Assembly (NCBI GenBank): GCA_016720905.1
Contig: JADKJT010000007.1
Location: 124,001-188,000, forward strand
Direction: 5' to 3'
Length of the DNA: 64,000 nucleotides
DNA from: Gemmatimonadaceae bacterium
GTDB taxonomy: Bacteria; Gemmatimonadota; Gemmatimonadetes; Gemmatimonadales; Gemmatimonadaceae
In this document: positions 34,454 through 45,734 of the stretch, one piece after another
How the letters are laid out: each line of letters starts with the position of its first letter
Numbering within the stretch: the first letter of the stretch is position 1
Notes under the pieces: model-generated
The model's input: the letters and a program-made list of their open reading frames with translations, nothing else
Database searches by the model: none
What the model was told of the DNA's origin: nothing
Position numbers and translations under genes: made by a program

Positions 34454-34485
34454 GACGGGGGCGTCGTCAGGACGACGCCCCCGTC
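34454..34485 (-). terminator. 15-bp hairpin between tuf and rpsJ
   Basis: GACGGGGGCGTCGTC at 34454-34468 and its perfect complement at 34471-34485 leave a 2-nt tip. It lies 8 bp after the tuf stop on the minus strand. The T-tract is weak (TAGTTCCTTAA), so it may be a partial terminator or an mRNA processing site rather than a full stop. Confidence 0.65.
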
Positions 34486-34493
34486 AGCGGTTA

Positions 34494-35696
<1,203 letters not shown>

Positions 35697-35735
35697 GGTT
35701 CGATTTGTGTTGGGTAGTGAATGGGTGGGTGAGGC

Positions 35736-37856
<2,121 letters not shown>

Positions 37857-38196
37857 AGTCTTCAGCGGCGTCCGCTTACGCGGCGCCAAGTGTTAGACGA
37901 AGTGTGGTCCTGCAGAAATTCAGCGGGCGAAGACATCAGCGTCGGCAACCGGCCCGACGAAAAAACACCAGCAAAAAAACGGCTGGACCAGTCACTCTGC
38001 CAAGGCAGAGCCGGTGTCCATCCGCTGCCGCCGGGTGCAATCGCCACTGCTGCGCGACTGGGGACCCAAGCGCGCCGGGCACAGAAACAGGCATCGTGCC
38101 TGAACCGTGGAGACCGACGTCAAGTTGGCTGCGTTGCTTCTCGGGAGTTCCGCACGTCACAGACGCCGGAACCGGTACTGCCTTGCACAACGGTCG

Positions 38197-38233
38197 CGTA
38201 TTTCACGGAACGGTGACCGTTCCGGGTAATACG
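38197..38233. promoter_or_regulatory. Long dyad symmetry, possible operator or hairpin
   Basis: The core CGGAACGGT-G-ACCGTTCCG (38206-38224) has perfect 9-bp arms. Outer arms CGTATT (38197-38202) and AATACG (38228-38233) continue the symmetry after a short mismatch. There is no T-tract. It could be a binding site for a dimeric regulator between fusA and the PEP-CTERM gene. Confidence 0.45.
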
Positions 38234-38660
38234 GTGTCGTGCACCCCATCCCGAAGGATGGCCCCTAGGTGTCGGCCGCAGATCGCCGAACAACTACAGA
38301 AGAAAGTGCCCTGCCAAATCCCAAAGCCCGATTGATCAGACCAGTTTTCCGGCAGACACCCAATCTGTCGAGACGGCGAGAGTAAGTCAACGCCCGTCGT
38401 GAAGCTGTTGTCGTCCTTCGACCATGCGCTCTCGTCCAAATTGCTGCGCCCTTGCAACACAATGTTGTGGCATGCTGACCAATCGTCGAACCAGACAGCG
38501 CGTCTCAGTGCCGAACTCATCAATAAACACCACCCCATTTGTGACAATTGTTCGCCCGAGCTCGACAATATAAGTTGCTGGTATACAACATCTTTCGTCA
38601 GTTAAGCATACGGTCCCCCAAGGCGACTCTGTGACACGTCCTTATGCTTGAGTCCGCTTC

Positions 38661-38676
38661 TGGTACGGGTCATGCA
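38661..38676 (+). promoter_or_regulatory. Candidate sigma-54 (-24/-12) promoter for the PEP-CTERM gene
   Basis: TGGTACG-GGTC-ATGCA matches the consensus TGGCACG-N4-TTGCW at all but two positions, with the correct GG/GC spacing. It ends about 72 bp before the ATG at 38749. PEP-CTERM genes in several phyla are known to be under PrsK/PrsR and RpoN control, which fits. It remains a single-site match. Confidence 0.45.
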
Positions 38677-38748
38677 CAGTCGGTGTAGCAGCAGAGCAGG
38701 TCAATTCCGGACATGCCGCTGCTATCATCAGAGAATATGAGGCCCCCC

Positions 38749-39699
38749 ATGCGTACCGTCCGCCGTCTTGCCGTCATCGCCACGATCCTCCCGCTCAGCC
38801 TGCAGGCACAGGCTGGACAGGTGGTCGGGCCCAATGGCGTCTCCGCGCTCGGGAATCCGACCGGCTGGAATCCCAACGTCCAGGCCGGTGCCACGGCGCA
38901 GGTGACCACTACCAATCCGCGGCTCGGGTGGGGCGGGTTCGGCACCGGGTCGCTGGAGCTCTCGGTCACCGGCAACGTGGCACCAAACGGACAGTATCCG
39001 GACTGGGGCTTCTATTACCGCTACGCCAATACCCCGGGCGGCTTTGGCAGCCTGGCCAACCTGAGCGCCCTGTCCTTCGACTGGTACCGCGAGTCCAATC
39101 CGACCTGGAACACCACCACGCCGTCGGCCGACTGGCCCTACAAGACCCCGGTCATGCGCCTGGTGCTTCAGGACAAGTTCGACCAGATCAGCGAGTTGAT
39201 CTGGGAGGGGTACTACAACCGCGGCACCGGCGAAGCGCTCAACGGTGCGGTCACACCGGTCGACCAATGGGTCACCACCAGCAACATGCAGAACGGCAAT
39301 TTCTGGTTCAATCGTCCGCCAACAGCGCCCGGATTGGATAATGTGTTTGTCGGCACCGGCTGTCAGGACAACCTCTTCACCTTCTGGCAGGGTGGCATCC
39401 CCGGCTCTGCGCTCAACCAATTGCTCGGATCTGGCGGCTGTCTCGCCAATGCCGACGCCAAGGTCATTGGCATCGCGGTGGGTGTCGGCAGCCAATGGCC
39501 GCTGCCCTACCATGGATTCGTCGATAACGTCCAGATGGGGTTCAACAACCAGAACGGCCTCGCGCTTGACGCCAATTTCGACTTCGTCCCGACATCTACG
39601 GTTCCCGAGCCCTCCACCTACGCCCTGATGGCCACCGGCCTTGCGGCCCTTGGTTTGGCGGCGCGCCGTCGCCGGCAGCGGAAGGCATCGGCGAAATGA
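38749..39699 (+). CDS. PEP-CTERM-sorted exported protein
   Basis: 316 residues. A Sec signal peptide (RRLAVIATILPLSLQAQA) is followed by a beta-rich ectodomain with many Trp, Gly and Asn. The C-terminal sorting signal is V-P-E-P-S, then a hydrophobic helix (YALMATGLAALGLAA) and RRRRQRK. Exosortase is expected to cleave at PEP and anchor or release the protein in an exopolysaccharide context; no exosortase gene lies in the window. I chose the ATG at 38749 because GAGG precedes it by six bases; in-frame ATGs at 38713 and 38737 are alternatives. The ectodomain matches no family I know. Confidence 0.85.
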   Translation: MRTVRRLAVIATILPLSLQAQAGQVVGPNGVSALGNPTGWNPNVQAGATAQVTTTNPRLGWGGFGTGSLELSVTGNVAPNGQYPDWGFYYRYANTPGGFGSLANLSALSFDWYRESNPTWNTTTPSADWPYKTPVMRLVLQDKFDQISELIWEGYYNRGTGEALNGAVTPVDQWVTTSNMQNGNFWFNRPPTAPGLDNVFVGTGCQDNLFTFWQGGIPGSALNQLLGSGGCLANADAKVIGIAVGVGSQWPLPYHGFVDNVQMGFNNQNGLALDANFDFVPTSTVPEPSTYALMATGLAALGLAARRRRQRKASAK

Positions 39700-39758
39700 C
39701 CTGAAATGGCCAACCAGGGACGCGTCAAAATGACGCGGCCCTGCATATGCGCCATATT

Positions 39759-39794
39759 GACGGGCGGGCCCGCGCTGTAACGGGACCGCCCGTC
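39759..39794 (+). terminator. GC-rich hairpin between the PEP-CTERM gene and wecB
   Basis: GACGGGCGG (39759-39767) pairs with CCGCCCGTC (39786-39794), with CCCG/CGGG continuing inside and an 8-nt loop. A second hairpin (CGCGTCA 39721-39727, TGACGCG 39731-39737) lies just upstream, after the PEP-CTERM stop. T-tracts are poor, so termination is an inference. The remaining gap to wecB shows nothing else. Confidence 0.45.
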
Positions 39795-39963
39795 TTACGT
39801 TGTCGGGCAATGGTTTGCCCGGTAGGTCGCCACGTCGACCGACGCGCGCCGTGACACCGCGGGCCGCGAGCGTGACCGGAGAGCAGTCCCCCTCGTCTCC
39901 AAAGTACCGACCATCCCATCGCCACCTGCGCAGCGCCTCGCGCACGACCTCTCAACTGTCTGC

Positions 39964-41169
39964 ATGTCCAGCCCCGGCGACCGCCATCGCGTCTGCCTCG
40001 TTATCGGCACTCGACCCGAAGCCATCAAGATGGCCCCGGTCATCGCGGCCATGCGCGAACACCCGCACCTCGAGCCGCTCGTCGTCGCCACGACGCAGCA
40101 CCGTGAGATGCTCAAGCAGGCCCTCGACGTCTTCGGCATCACGCCCGACGTCGATCTGGGGTTGATGCAGAATGGACAGAACCTGGGCGTCTTCACCTCG
40201 CGCGCGCTGCAGGCACTCACCGAGTGCTTCCTGGAGAAGAAGCCCGACTTCCTGCTGGTGCAGGGTGACACCTCCACCGTCACGGCCGCCGCACTCGCGG
40301 CGTTCTACCAGGGGATTCCCATCGGCCACATCGAGGCCGGACTGCGCTCGTTCGATCTCAGCAGTCCGTTCCCTGAAGAAGTGAATAGACGGATCGCCAC
40401 GTGCACCGCCAACATCCACCTCGCCCCCACCGACGAAGCGCGGACGAATCTGGTTTCCGAAGGCATTCCGGAAGGCGACATCTTTGTCACCGGCAACACC
40501 GTCGTTGACGCCATCCAGATGGTCGCCCCGCGCGCGCACTTCGACACGCCGGCGCTCAACGCGGTCAACTGGTCGACACGCCGGGTGCTGCTCACCACGG
40601 TGCACCGGCGCGAGTCGATGGGCGAACATCTCGAGGAGATCTGCGACGCGCTGGAGTCGATCGTGAAGTTGCACGACGTGGAGATTGTCTTCCCGGTGCA
40701 TCTGAATCCCAAGGTGAAGGACGTCGTGCATCGTCGCCTGGCCAATCACGATCGCATTCACCTGCTGGAGCCACTGCCCTATCCGGATCTGCTGGAAGTC
40801 ATGCGGCGCGTGTATCTGGTGCTGTCCGATTCCGGCGGCATCCAGGAAGAGGTGCCCTCGTTCCGCAAACCGATTCTCATTCTGCGCGATACCACCGAAC
40901 GCCCCGAGTGTGTGCGGTCGGGATTCGGTGAACTGGTGGGCACCGACGCCACCGTCATCCTGGCGCGCACCTCGGCGTTGCTCACCGACAGCACGTTGTA
41001 CACACAGCGCACATCGGGTGAGAATCCGTTTGGCGACGGCAAGGCCGCGCTCCGCATCGCCGAAGTGGTCGACACCGCCCTGCGGCATCCGCACGAACGG
41101 CGCGGACCACGACGCCTCGATCGCGGCGAAGTGAACGCCACACTCGATCGACTGGCGCATGCCTCGTAG
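39964..41169 (+). CDS. wecB: UDP-N-acetylglucosamine 2-epimerase (non-hydrolysing)
   Basis: 401 residues. It converts UDP-GlcNAc to UDP-ManNAc. Hallmarks: VCLVIGTRPEAIKMAPVI at the start, VQGDTSTV, HIEAGLRSFDLSSPFPEEVN, TGNTVVDAI, TVHRRESMGEH, and LSDSGGIQEEVPSFRKPILI. Length and start fit the family. It is the first gene of a five-gene plus-strand cluster with an OM barrel, a membrane protein, a GT2 synthase and a bactofilin-like protein. I infer that it supplies UDP-ManNAc or a derived sugar nucleotide for the polymer. It overlaps the next gene by 11 bp. Confidence 0.95.
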   Translation: MSSPGDRHRVCLVIGTRPEAIKMAPVIAAMREHPHLEPLVVATTQHREMLKQALDVFGITPDVDLGLMQNGQNLGVFTSRALQALTECFLEKKPDFLLVQGDTSTVTAAALAAFYQGIPIGHIEAGLRSFDLSSPFPEEVNRRIATCTANIHLAPTDEARTNLVSEGIPEGDIFVTGNTVVDAIQMVAPRAHFDTPALNAVNWSTRRVLLTTVHRRESMGEHLEEICDALESIVKLHDVEIVFPVHLNPKVKDVVHRRLANHDRIHLLEPLPYPDLLEVMRRVYLVLSDSGGIQEEVPSFRKPILILRDTTERPECVRSGFGELVGTDATVILARTSALLTDSTLYTQRTSGENPFGDGKAALRIAEVVDTALRHPHERRGPRRLDRGEVNATLDRLAHAS

Positions 41170-41959
41170 TCGCCGGCTCTTGGCCGCCGTCGGCGTCATC
41201 GCCACGCTGTGGCACACATCCGTGTCGGCGCAAGCGCCGCTGGCCGGCGGACTCCCAGGGCGATGGATCGAAGCCAATGCGCTCGCGCAGCGCGTGTCCA
41301 ATGGCTACGGCAATTGGCAGGGACTCTATGTGCGCGGCGTGCGACCCTCAGCACGCGACACGTGGTACGTCGATGCGTTGGCATTGCACGCGTTCGGCGA
41401 GAATGGCCTGCAGGTTGGTGCCACCCATCGTCATGATTGGAACGGCCGCGTCTTTCAGATGCTGGGCGCGAGCGTCGGTAGCGGCGCGTCCATCATGCCC
41501 CGTGGTCGAGTCGACGGGGCGTTGGGGGTTCGATTGGGCGCGCAACGTCGGTGGCAAGCCACCGGCGGCGTTTCGTATGTGAAGTCGGTGACGGAGTTGT
41601 CCGACCTGGCCGGCATCGCGTCGCTGGCCTGGTATGCGCCGCACGCCGTGATGATTGAAGTGGGCGGACGCTACAACAGCAGTCGGCCGGGCAACATCAA
41701 GTCACATCGCCTGTCCACCACCGCCGCATGGACGCCGTCACCCAAGCGCACGTTTTCGGTGCGCGGCATTGGCGGTTCTGAGGGCTGGCAGGTGGTGCGC
41801 ACCGGCACCACGCTGACCCGGTTCCAATCGCAGGAAGGGGCGCTGGCGTGGCGCGAAAAAGTGACCGACGACTGGGCGCTCAGCATCCAGGGCGATTGGT
41901 ACCACAATCCTTACTACACCCGTTCCGGAGTCACCCTCGGTGTCGCGCGTTACTGGTAG
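41159..41959 (+). CDS. YaiO-like outer-membrane beta-barrel protein
   Basis: 266 residues with a signal peptide (RRLLAAVGVIATLWHTSVSAQA). The rest alternates short amphipathic strands ending in aromatic residues, and it finishes with GVTLGVARYW, the C-terminal aromatic signature of outer-membrane barrels. The pattern resembles the YaiO family of surface barrels found beside glycosyltransferases. It overlaps wecB by 11 bp, so it is co-translated in the putative polysaccharide cluster. I infer a role in polymer passage or surface attachment. Confidence 0.7.
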   Translation: MPRSRRLLAAVGVIATLWHTSVSAQAPLAGGLPGRWIEANALAQRVSNGYGNWQGLYVRGVRPSARDTWYVDALALHAFGENGLQVGATHRHDWNGRVFQMLGASVGSGASIMPRGRVDGALGVRLGAQRRWQATGGVSYVKSVTELSDLAGIASLAWYAPHAVMIEVGGRYNSSRPGNIKSHRLSTTAAWTPSPKRTFSVRGIGGSEGWQVVRTGTTLTRFQSQEGALAWREKVTDDWALSIQGDWYHNPYYTRSGVTLGVARYW

Positions 41960-42029
41960 GCCGTCACGCCGCATCGATGTGCTGCGCGACCGCGGATTCC
42001 GCGGCGGGCGCATTGCGCCGCATCGTTCG

Positions 42030-42869
42030 ATGATCGGGTTGGAAGTGAGCCGCTGGTTGCTGTTCGACCTGATCGTGCTGCCATTGCTGTTCTCGGTGGC
42101 CGTGTTCGTGTTGCTCGATCCGCTGCTGGAAGGATGGCGGTGGATGCTGGATGTCGTGCGCGCACCGCTGGGATTGCCCGGCGTAGTCGCGGCGCGCGTG
42201 GTGGAGATTGGCCCGGTGTCCGTGGCTATTCCGTATTACACCGCCGAAGCCCAGTGGCCCGCCAATCTGGACCTGCGCTCGGGATGGATATTGGTGGCGG
42301 CGCTCGCCGTTCCGGGCGTACTGCTGCGCGGTCGGTTCACCCCGTTGGCGTACTTCCTGCGCGCGTTGGCGGTCATCCAGTTGACCGCGCAAATGTGGTT
42401 CAGCCTGGCCGTCCCGCCGTTCACCTACGCGCTGTCGCAATATGTCGCGGGGCTGCTGGTGTGCGGCGTGGTCATCTTGTTGCTGGCGCCGGTGCTGGTG
42501 TCGTTCACCTATTTCATCTTCGATTTCCAGCTATGGCAGAAACTGCTGCTGGTATCGATGCTGCTGGTGCACCTCGCGGTGTTCCTGCCGCTGCAAGCCA
42601 TCGTGCACGCGTGGGTCCTGTATCGCGGCACACTGCTGTCCATGCCGATTCTGTTTCTGGTGTTCGGCGTGCTGCTGGATGTCTTTGTGTATGTCGCGCT
42701 CTATGGCTGGGGCATGAGTTGGCGATCGAACAGCGTGCTCGACGCCACCGATCGACAGATCCCGGTTCCGCCGTACAAGGCGCCGCGCATGACACCCCCC
42801 ACCGGCATGTCGGCCATCGGCACACCGTCCGCCGGCTCGCCACGGGTCACGGGGGCGCCGCCGTCATGA
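42030..42869 (+). CDS. Polytopic membrane protein of the polysaccharide cluster
   Basis: 279 residues with about six membrane segments, for example LLFDLIVLPLLFSVAVFVLL, LVCGVVILLLAPVLVSFTYF, LLLVSMLLVHLAVFLPLQA and MPILFLVFGVLLDVFVYVAL. A periplasmic-like loop follows the first segment (about 30-95). A proline-rich cytoplasmic tail ends the protein. I know no family for it. Its stop overlaps the GT2 start in an ATGA, so the two are made together and probably act as partners. The start is uncertain: a GTG at 41940 would add 30 residues. Confidence 0.7.
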   Translation: MIGLEVSRWLLFDLIVLPLLFSVAVFVLLDPLLEGWRWMLDVVRAPLGLPGVVAARVVEIGPVSVAIPYYTAEAQWPANLDLRSGWILVAALAVPGVLLRGRFTPLAYFLRALAVIQLTAQMWFSLAVPPFTYALSQYVAGLLVCGVVILLLAPVLVSFTYFIFDFQLWQKLLLVSMLLVHLAVFLPLQAIVHAWVLYRGTLLSMPILFLVFGVLLDVFVYVALYGWGMSWRSNSVLDATDRQIPVPPYKAPRMTPPTGMSAIGTPSAGSPRVTGAPPS

Positions 42870-44152
42870 TCCTCACACTCGCCAACATCGGGCTCTGGAT
42901 CTGCATCGGCGTGCTCGCCGTCTACACGCTGCGGCACTATTTCTTCACGCTCAACCGGCTGTTCGGACGTCATCGCCAGCCGTATGTGGACGTGATCCAG
43001 GCCGACTGGCCGATGCTCACCGTGTTCGTGCCGGCGCACAACGAAGGGCGCGTCATCCGTGACTCGCTCGACGCGCTGTTGTCGGTGGACTATCCGGCCG
43101 ACAAGCTGCGCATCATCCCCATCGACGATCGGTCGAAGGACGACACACGCGCCATCATGCAGGAGTACGCGGACGCGTATCCCGATCGGGTGTTCCCCTT
43201 CCTGCGCGACGGTGGAGTGCCCGGCAAGGCCGCCGCGTTGGCGGAAGCGATGTTCGAGAATGCCGGCGAGATCTACATGGTGTTCGATGCCGACTACATC
43301 CCGGGACCTCGTCTGTTGAAGCAGTTGGCCGCGCCCTTCTTCGACGCCGAAGTGGGCGCGGTGATGGGACGCGTCGTGCCGCTCAATGTCGGCAAATCGC
43401 TGCTCACACGATTGCTCGATCTGGAACGTGCGGGCGGCTATCAGGTGGATCAACAGGCGCGCATGAACTTGCGGCTCATCCCGCAGTACGGCGGCACGGT
43501 GGGCGGCGTACGTCGCGTGGCGCTGGAACAGGTGGGCGGCTGGCGCATCGACTCACTGGCCGAAGACACCGATCTCACGGTGCGTCTGGTCATGAACGGC
43601 TGGGACGTGGTGTACCAGAATCGGTCGGAATGCTACGAGGAAGTGCCGGAAACGTGGGAAGTGCGCATCCGGCAAATCAAGCGATGGGCCAAGGGGCATA
43701 ATCAGGCGCTGGTGCGTTACGTGGCCGCGCTCATGCGCAACCGCCGCGCGTTGCCATGGTGGCAGGTGTTGGACGGTGTGTTACTGCTGGGCGTGTTCGT
43801 GGTACCCCTCGTGCTGCTCATGGGCTGGGTTTGCACTATCACGCTCTTCTATGCCGGCTATCCGCCCGAATGGGGTCGCCTCACCGTGCTGGCCATTTCG
43901 TCATTCAATACCGTCGGCAACTTTGCGGCGTTCTTTCAGGTGGCCACCGCCAGTCGACTCGATGGCTCGCGTGAGCGCATTCGCATGCTGCCGTTTCTGC
44001 TGCTGGGCTTTCTCGTGAGCACGCTCTCCGTGGCCCGCGCCTCGTTGTCACGGGCGTCGTGGTTCCGCGGTCGCCCGGTGGAATGGCAGAAAACCGAACG
44101 CTATCGCACCGCGCGCACCAAGTCGGCGCTGCCCGGCAAGGGAGACGTTTGA
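42866..44152 (+). CDS. Processive membrane glycosyltransferase, family 2
   Basis: 428 residues in the BcsA/PgaC/hyaluronan-synthase style. An N-terminal membrane helix (IGLWICIGVLAVYTL) comes first. The GT-A domain shows FVPAHNEGRVIRDSLDAL, the substrate Asp pair IDDRSKDD, the DxD VFDADYIPG, the catalytic Asp in LAEDTDLTVRL and the polymer-site Q-x-x-R-W (QIKRW). Three or more C-terminal helices (GVLLLGVFVVPLVLLMGWVC and later) would form the channel. Start and stop overlap or abut its neighbours (ATGA upstream, 1 bp downstream). It is the likely polymer synthase of the cluster. Confidence 0.85.
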   Translation: MILTLANIGLWICIGVLAVYTLRHYFFTLNRLFGRHRQPYVDVIQADWPMLTVFVPAHNEGRVIRDSLDALLSVDYPADKLRIIPIDDRSKDDTRAIMQEYADAYPDRVFPFLRDGGVPGKAAALAEAMFENAGEIYMVFDADYIPGPRLLKQLAAPFFDAEVGAVMGRVVPLNVGKSLLTRLLDLERAGGYQVDQQARMNLRLIPQYGGTVGGVRRVALEQVGGWRIDSLAEDTDLTVRLVMNGWDVVYQNRSECYEEVPETWEVRIRQIKRWAKGHNQALVRYVAALMRNRRALPWWQVLDGVLLLGVFVVPLVLLMGWVCTITLFYAGYPPEWGRLTVLAISSFNTVGNFAAFFQVATASRLDGSRERIRMLPFLLLGFLVSTLSVARASLSRASWFRGRPVEWQKTERYRTARTKSALPGKGDV

Positions 44153-44153
44153 C

Positions 44154-45197
44154 ATGACGCCCGTCGCCGTGTTTGCGCTGGTGCTGGCCGGAACCATCGC
44201 CTGGATCGCGATTCCCTTCATTCCCGCCATGATGGAACTCGTCCGCCCCAGGGATGCGTCGCCGCTCAACGCCGTGGGGCAGGACTCCGGAATGCTGACG
44301 TACTTCGCGACGTCGTTTACGACCCGCATGACGGCCGAAGGATTGCTGGGCACCTCGGTGCCGCCACGTTTGTCCGATGGCAGCCTGGTGCGCGTGCACA
44401 ACGCCATGACCCCACTGGCACCCGCCCGCACACCGATCACCGATGTCGTGGTGCTGATGGATGACACACCAATTCCGGCAGGCACGAGTGTGGCCACCGA
44501 GTGTCTGGCCCGGCGCACGTTTCATGGCGGCGCCAATAGCAGCTTTCGCGCCATCCTGGGCCAACGCGATGTGAAGCTGGGGCAAGGCACCACTGTGTTG
44601 CGTTGGGTGCATGCCAACGGCCGCTTGGAAGCCGCCACCGGCACCTACCTCATGGGGCGCGCCACATCCGATCGCGAAATCCTACTGGAAACCGGTGTGC
44701 AGTTTGACCGACTGGACGCGCCGATGGTGCGCGTGGGCGGTGGCGGCACGCTGGAAACCCCCATCATGCCGGTGTCGGCGTATTCGCCATTCACCCCGGA
44801 TAATGCCATCTCGCTGGGCGCCGGCTACTGGCGCGTGCGCGGCGACCTGACCATTCCTGCTGACACGTCGCTGGCCGGATCGCTGATCGTGATTGGCAAC
44901 GTGGTGGTGAGCGAGGGCGCTCGTGTGGAAGGGTCCATCAAGGCCCACGGCAGCATGCACATCAAGACCGGTGCGGTGGTCGTTGGCGCCGTCTCGGCGC
45001 GCGGTCGCATTGTCATTGAAGACGGCGCGCGCCTGAGTGGCCCGGTCATCTCGGAAACGAGCGTGGTGGTTGGTGCCGCGGTGGTGGGTGTCGCCAGCAA
45101 GCGCACCACGGTCACGGCACCGCGCGTGGAACTGCGCACGGGAGCGACCGTGTACGGGGCCGTCATGGCGGGCGACGGCGGCGCGTCGGTGAAGTAG
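44154..45197 (+). CDS. Membrane-anchored bactofilin-like protein
   Basis: 347 residues. One N-terminal membrane helix (VAVFALVLAGTIAWIAIPFI) precedes a mixed region of about 200 residues. The last 110 residues are regular short beta repeats (DTSLAGSLIVIGNVVVSEGA, ARVEGSIKAHGSMHIKTGAV, VVGAVSARGRIVIEDGARLS) typical of the bactofilin / polymer-forming cytoskeletal beta-helix. Bactofilins scaffold cell-surface synthesis machines. Placed one base after the GT2 synthase, it may localise the polysaccharide apparatus. The middle region is not recognised. Confidence 0.7.
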   Translation: MTPVAVFALVLAGTIAWIAIPFIPAMMELVRPRDASPLNAVGQDSGMLTYFATSFTTRMTAEGLLGTSVPPRLSDGSLVRVHNAMTPLAPARTPITDVVVLMDDTPIPAGTSVATECLARRTFHGGANSSFRAILGQRDVKLGQGTTVLRWVHANGRLEAATGTYLMGRATSDREILLETGVQFDRLDAPMVRVGGGGTLETPIMPVSAYSPFTPDNAISLGAGYWRVRGDLTIPADTSLAGSLIVIGNVVVSEGARVEGSIKAHGSMHIKTGAVVVGAVSARGRIVIEDGARLSGPVISETSVVVGAAVVGVASKRTTVTAPRVELRTGATVYGAVMAGDGGASVK

Positions 45198-45200
45198 CGC

Positions 45201-45713
45201 CTACGAGATACCGCTGACGCGGACGCTCGCCACGGTCCACGCGCCAGCCACGAATGACAGCGTCACTTCGTAGCCCGCCGAGAACAGGCCCTTGCTGGTT
45301 TCGGGATTGCCGGCTTCCATGGTGTTCACGAGAACGATGGCCTGCGCGCCAACCACGTGCGCGCGCGACATCCAGATGATCGCCCGCGACTCGTCAATGC
45401 GGCACCGGCGCAATCCGCTTTCGCAGTGCACCACACTGTCGATGTCGGCGCGCGGGGCCCGCAGGAGACGCACCGCAACGTCCGTCAGGGCCGCGCGGTG
45501 GCGCATGACTGCCCGGCCCCCAGCCGTGTCGCGAGATGTCGGTGCGATACGGTCGTCGAAGAACACGCGGCCTGCGGAATATTTCTGGTCGCGAATGTAG
45601 ACCGCCGCCACGACTTCCGGCGCCACCGGTGGCCCGGCCTGCGCCGACAACGCCATCGGCACCAGCGCCGTCAGCGCGAGCGCCAACAGTGCGGCGCGTT
45701 CCCGCCGCATCAC
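45201..45713 (-). CDS. Small secreted protein of unknown function
   Basis: 170 residues with a signal peptide (RRERAALLALALTALVPMALSAQA). The mature part contains a Cys pair within HCESGLRRCRID and ends in a beta-strand pattern (VTLSFVAGAWTVASVRVSG), reminiscent of small NTF2- or lipocalin-like folds, which I cannot confirm. It converges on the bactofilin-like gene (3-bp gap) and starts 21 bp after the GWxTD gene's stop on the same strand, so these two are probably an operon. Confidence 0.65.
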   Translation of the reverse strand: MMRRERAALLALALTALVPMALSAQAGPPVAPEVVAAVYIRDQKYSAGRVFFDDRIAPTSRDTAGGRAVMRHRAALTDVAVRLLRAPRADIDSVVHCESGLRRCRIDESRAIIWMSRAHVVGAQAIVLVNTMEAGNPETSKGLFSAGYEVTLSFVAGAWTVASVRVSGIS

Positions 45714-45734
45714 CCGACAGCCCCTGAAGCGCCG

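Larger units (their letters stand above)
37857..38748. other. Long intergenic region between fusA and a PEP-CTERM gene
   Basis: About 890 bp separating divergent genes, without a supportable gene; the short frames in it lack family resemblance. It holds a small hairpin (CTCTGCC 37995-38001, GGCAGAG 38004-38010), a 37-bp dyad at 38197-38233 and a sigma-54-like box at 38661-38676. The stretch 38280-38620 is visibly more AT-rich than the rest of the window. The fusA promoter must lie here or nearby, but I could not place it. Confidence 0.6.

Noticed and set aside
37904..38605. Short frames of 60-143 codons in the fusA/PEP-CTERM gap
   Set aside because: No ribosome-binding site, no domain and no preferred codon pattern; I treat the region as non-coding.
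37990..38700. tRNA gene or insertion-sequence remnant in the AT-richer gap
   Set aside because: I found no T-loop GTTCRANNC with a matching acceptor stem, and no transposase-like frame or terminal repeats.
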